Source: Candidatus Nanopelagicales bacterium (GTDB lineage: Bacteria; Actinomycetota; Actinomycetes; S36-B12; UBA10799). From it: a DNA stretch of 6,413 nt. The stretch covers positions 1 to 6,413 of the forward strand of contig JAUYKX010000311.1 in assembly GCA_030699055.1 (NCBI GenBank), written 5' to 3'. Below the pieces are notes generated by a model, which did not search any database, had not been told where the DNA came from, and saw only the letters and a list, made by a program, of their open reading frames with translations. This document shows, piece by piece, positions 4,556 through 6,413 of the stretch (the first letter of the stretch is position 1; each line of letters opens with the position of its first letter). Position numbers and translations under genes: made by a program.

Positions 4556-5473
4556 ATGCGGAAAACCACGGGCGCAATTGCCGCCATCGCCTTCGTTGCT
4601 GCCGGACTGCTGGCTTCGACCGGATCGGCTGCCGCCGCATCACCAACGTGCCACCTGGCACCCCGGGCTCACTGCGCCAAAGCGAAGCTCAACTGGAAGA
4701 TCGATTACCACGGAAGTCTTCGCCGAGCGAATCTCCGGGGCGCGCAAATGCGAGGGGCCGATTTACGCAACGCAAATCTCAATCAGGCGAATCTGCGGGG
4801 TGCCGATCTCACGGGGGCGAACCTGGCTGGTGCGAGCCTGGTTGGTGCCAATCTGCGGGGTGCCCGGCTGGGCAACGCTAATCTGACCGGCGCGAATCTG
4901 ACCAAGGCCCGGTTGATGGGGGCCAAGGCCGAGAACTCCCGTTTCTACGGAAGCAGCCTGAAACGGGCACGCATGTCGAACGGCGACTTCACCAACGCCA
5001 GCTTCTACGGAGCGGACTTCACCAACGCCAACCTGGCCGGCTCGAACCAGCCACCACCGCCCCCTCCGTTCTCCGACGCGACCGCCAAGCGCACGACCCT
5101 GCTGATCAACGCGAACCTGTGGGGGGCATCGGTCACCGGTGCGAACATGACCAACGTCAACCTGGAGAATGCGAACCTGTACGGGGTCGTCGGACAGTCG
5201 GGCACGAAGCTCACGGGAGCCATGCTGTACTCCGCCAACCTCGACTCCACGATTTTCGAAGGCGCCAGTTTCGCCAATGCCTTCATGCACGCGGCATCCA
5301 TGCAGACCTCCGCGTTCGTCGGCTCGGACTTCACCAACGCCTCGCTCGGTTCCGTCTCGCTCATCGGCTCAAACCTGGCGTACTCCGATCTCACGGGCGC
5401 GGAATTCCCTTCCGCGACCTGGATCAACGTCAGATGCCCCGACGGAACCGTGCAAAGCACGCCCTGCGTTTGA
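4556..5473 (+). CDS. Exported pentapeptide-repeat protein with two beta-helix blocks
   Basis: The protein has 305 aa. Residues 1-29 are a Sec signal peptide: MRKTT, a hydrophobic core, then STGSAAAA-S with an AxA-type cleavage site. After a short Cys-containing segment (C32, C40) come two runs of A(D/N)LxG-type pentapeptides: 55-163 (e.g. [18 protein letters not shown]) and about 180-290. They are split by QPPPPPPF (165-172). Each run should fold as a right-handed quadrilateral beta-helix. The end, [13 protein letters not shown], keeps the Cys-Pro-Asp-Gly-Thr cap seen in other exported actinobacterial pentapeptide proteins; C294 and C304 may pair. The ATG at 4556 is chosen because it opens the signal peptide; the frame is open upstream only by running antisense through vapB. 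Ribosome binding sequence is weak. Gyrase-protecting pentapeptide proteins (MfpA/Qnr) are cytoplasmic and lack a signal peptide, so that role is unlikely. Its function outside the cell is unknown. Confidence 0.85.
   Translation: MRKTTGAIAAIAFVAAGLLASTGSAAAASPTCHLAPRAHCAKAKLNWKIDYHGSLRRANLRGAQMRGADLRNANLNQANLRGADLTGANLAGASLVGANLRGARLGNANLTGANLTKARLMGAKAENSRFYGSSLKRARMSNGDFTNASFYGADFTNANLAGSNQPPPPPPFSDATAKRTTLLINANLWGASVTGANMTNVNLENANLYGVVGQSGTKLTGAMLYSANLDSTIFEGASFANAFMHAASMQTSAFVGSDFTNASLGSVSLIGSNLAYSDLTGAEFPSATWINVRCPDGTVQSTPCV
4718..5044 (+). repeat. Tandem 15-bp coding repeats (first pentapeptide block)
   Basis: The DNA repeats every 15 bp with the pattern (G)CGAAYCTG-x-x-GG-GC, one pentapeptide per unit. 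One exact 15-mer, AATCTGCGGGGTGCC, occurs at 4790-4804 and again at 4850-4864, four units apart. That suggests recent duplication of a 60-bp segment within the gene. Confidence 0.7.
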
Positions 5474-5508
5474 CTCGCCGCCTGAGCCGGGTGTCGTGAC
5501 GACTCGCG

Positions 5509-5569
5509 GGTTGCCCTCCTCGGCGCCTCCCACAATCCCCGATTGAGCGAGGATGGAAGCCGGGCAACC
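5509..5569 (+). promoter_or_regulatory. Structured leader before the P-type ATPase (candidate regulatory RNA)
   Basis: GGTTGCCC (5509-5516) pairs perfectly with GGGCAACC (5562-5569). Nested directly inside, TCCTCG (5517-5522) pairs with CGAGGA (5548-5553), leaving an 8-nt one-sided bulge (5554-5561) and a 25-nt apical loop. It lies 36 nt downstream of the pentapeptide-gene stop and ends 35 nt before the ATPase ATG. There is no T-tract, so it is not a plain terminator. I do not recognise a known riboswitch class. Confidence 0.35.
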
Positions 5570-5582
5570 GAATCGGATTCGG
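5568..5582 (+). promoter_or_regulatory. 15-bp palindrome upstream of the ATPase start (possible operator or hairpin)
   Basis: CCGAAT-CGG-ATTCGG is a perfect inverted repeat with a 3-nt centre, 22 nt before the ATG at 5605. As DNA it could be a dimeric repressor site. As RNA it would form a tight hairpin that shares two bases (5568-5569) with the larger stem upstream, so the two folds partly compete. Confidence 0.4.
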
Positions 5583-5604
5583 GTGAGGACGCGGTGATCG
5601 GCAG

Positions 5605-6413
5605 ATGGACCGGAGGACAGCAGGAAGATCAGACAGCGCTGGGTCGGGTCACCATGCCCTGACTCAGCACGAGGTGTTGCTGCTGCTGGCGACCGACGCA
5701 AACCAGGGCCTGTCCGCAGGCGAAGCTGCCGATCGGCTCGGCAGATACGGGCCCAACCTTCTGCCCGAAACCCATCGGATGAAACCGGTGGTCCGGCTAC
5801 TAAACCAGCTTCGGCATCCGCTCATCTATGTCCTGTTGGTCGCCGGTGCCGTCACGCTGGTCCTGCGGGAATACAGCGATGCTGCCGTCATTTTCGGCGT
5901 CGTGATCATCAATGCGGTTATCGGCTATTTCCAGGAATCCAAGGCCGAGGCGGCGCTCGACGCTCTGCGAGCGATGGTCCGGACCCGCGCCCGAGTTCGC
6001 CGCGACGGCCGGGTGACCGCCATCGAGTCCGCCGAGCTCGTCCCAGGCGACATCGTGCTTCTGCAGGCTGGCGACAAGGTGCCGGCGGATCTGCGGCTGT
6101 TGGCAGCGACCGAACTGGCTGTCGACGAGTCGACCCTGACCGGCGAATCGGTTCCGGTGGAAAAAGACGAGGTGGTGATCGATCCGGATCTACCGGTGGC
6201 CGACCGGCGGAACATGGCCCATGCCGGAACCCTGGTCGCCACGGGCACCGGCACGGGGGTCGTCGTCGCCACGGGCGCCGATACCGAGATGGGGCAGGTC
6301 CATCGCCTGGTCGGCTCGGCTGAGAATCTGGCCACTCCCCTGACCCGGAAACTCGCCTGGTTCAGCAAGGTACTGACCGTGGTGATTCTGGCGCTCGCCG
6401 CCATGCGCGACGT
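5605..6413 (+). CDS. P-type cation-transporting ATPase, PacL/CtpF-like, N-terminal part (runs off window)
   Basis: The frame is open from ATG 5605 to the window end (269 codons and 2 bases), after an in-frame TGA at 5584. Residues 19-58 match the cation-ATPase N-terminal domain: LSAGEAADRLGRYGPNLLPE. Two transmembrane helices follow (about 73-88 and 93-109), with FQESKAEAALDALR beginning the actuator domain. The actuator includes VPGDIVLLQAGDKVPADLRL and the dephosphorylation loop DESTLTGESVPVEK (TGES at 179-182). A third transmembrane segment starts near 253. The DKTGT phosphorylation site lies beyond the window, so activity cannot be judged. The order and motifs fit type II ATPases (Ca/Mn/Na-like, as PacL or mycobacterial CtpF) rather than heavy-metal type IB, which would show N-terminal CxxC domains. 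Substrate is not determinable here. No strong ribosome binding site precedes the ATG. Confidence 0.9.
   Translation, partial: MDRRTAGRSDSAGSGHHALTQHEVLLLLATDANQGLSAGEAADRLGRYGPNLLPETHRMKPVVRLLNQLRHPLIYVLLVAGAVTLVLREYSDAAVIFGVVIINAVIGYFQESKAEAALDALRAMVRTRARVRRDGRVTAIESAELVPGDIVLLQAGDKVPADLRLLAATELAVDESTLTGESVPVEKDEVVIDPDLPVADRRNMAHAGTLVATGTGTGVVVATGADTEMGQVHRLVGSAENLATPLTRKLAWFSKVLTVVILALAAMRD

Noticed and set aside
4724..5044. CRISPR-like array of regular short repeats
   Set aside because: The period is 15 bp with no unique spacers and it encodes pentapeptides in frame.
4763..5290. Minus-strand frames opposite the pentapeptide repeats
   Set aside because: Their own periodic sequence is the mirror of the 15-bp coding repeats on the plus strand.
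5925..6404. 159-codon minus-strand open frame opposite the ATPase
   Set aside because: Ser/Thr/Arg-rich shadow of the actuator domain; the plus strand shows canonical TGES and transmembrane segments.

Overview
The window is GC-rich, with ATG/GTG starts, short overlaps between adjacent genes, a DUF6777-type lipoprotein, a VapBC pair and a PacL/CtpF-like P-type ATPase. Together these point to an actinomycete (Actinomycetota). No rRNA, tRNA, CRISPR or phage module is visible, so the genus cannot be fixed from this sequence.

Layout, left to right: (1) the 3' end of a beta-propeller-like gene (+, ends 251), convergent with (2) a two-gene minus-strand operon, a small SHOCT-domain membrane protein (1186-935) overlapping by ATGA a membrane-anchored protein with two PepSY-like repeats (938-315). 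(3) A divergent intergenic stretch (1187-1460) leads to a secreted lipoprotein with a DUF6777 domain (1461-2468, +). (4) The 505 bases from 2469 to 2973 hold no intact gene. They contain the C-terminal ATP-binding end of a histidine kinase (-) and possibly the tail of an XRE-type regulator (+), both cut off on their N-terminal sides at about the same point. (5) A decayed IS1595-family element (2974-3760) follows, with 23-bp terminal inverted repeats (20/23 matches) and a transposase gene that has lost two internal blocks. (6) A vapBC toxin-antitoxin operon (4461-3794, -) has a promoter/operator that suggests leaderless vapB transcription. (7) Divergent from it lies a secreted pentapeptide-repeat protein (4556-5473, +). 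(8) A 131-bp leader rich in inverted repeats precedes the 5' part of a P-type cation ATPase (5605 to the window end, +).

The middle (about 2470-4500) looks like an accessory island: gene remnants, a dead insertion sequence and a toxin-antitoxin pair between envelope and transport genes. Most outer genes encode membrane or exported proteins (SHOCT/PepSY pair, DUF6777 lipoprotein, pentapeptide protein, P-type ATPase). That suggests an envelope or ion-homeostasis neighbourhood, but only the SHOCT/PepSY and vapB/vapC pairs are demonstrably co-transcribed units.

I see no convincing large new defence or metabolic system. The best leads are the structured leader and 15-bp palindrome before the ATPase, the conserved-looking SHOCT/PepSY pair, the leaderless vapB promoter/operator, and the two-block exported pentapeptide protein.
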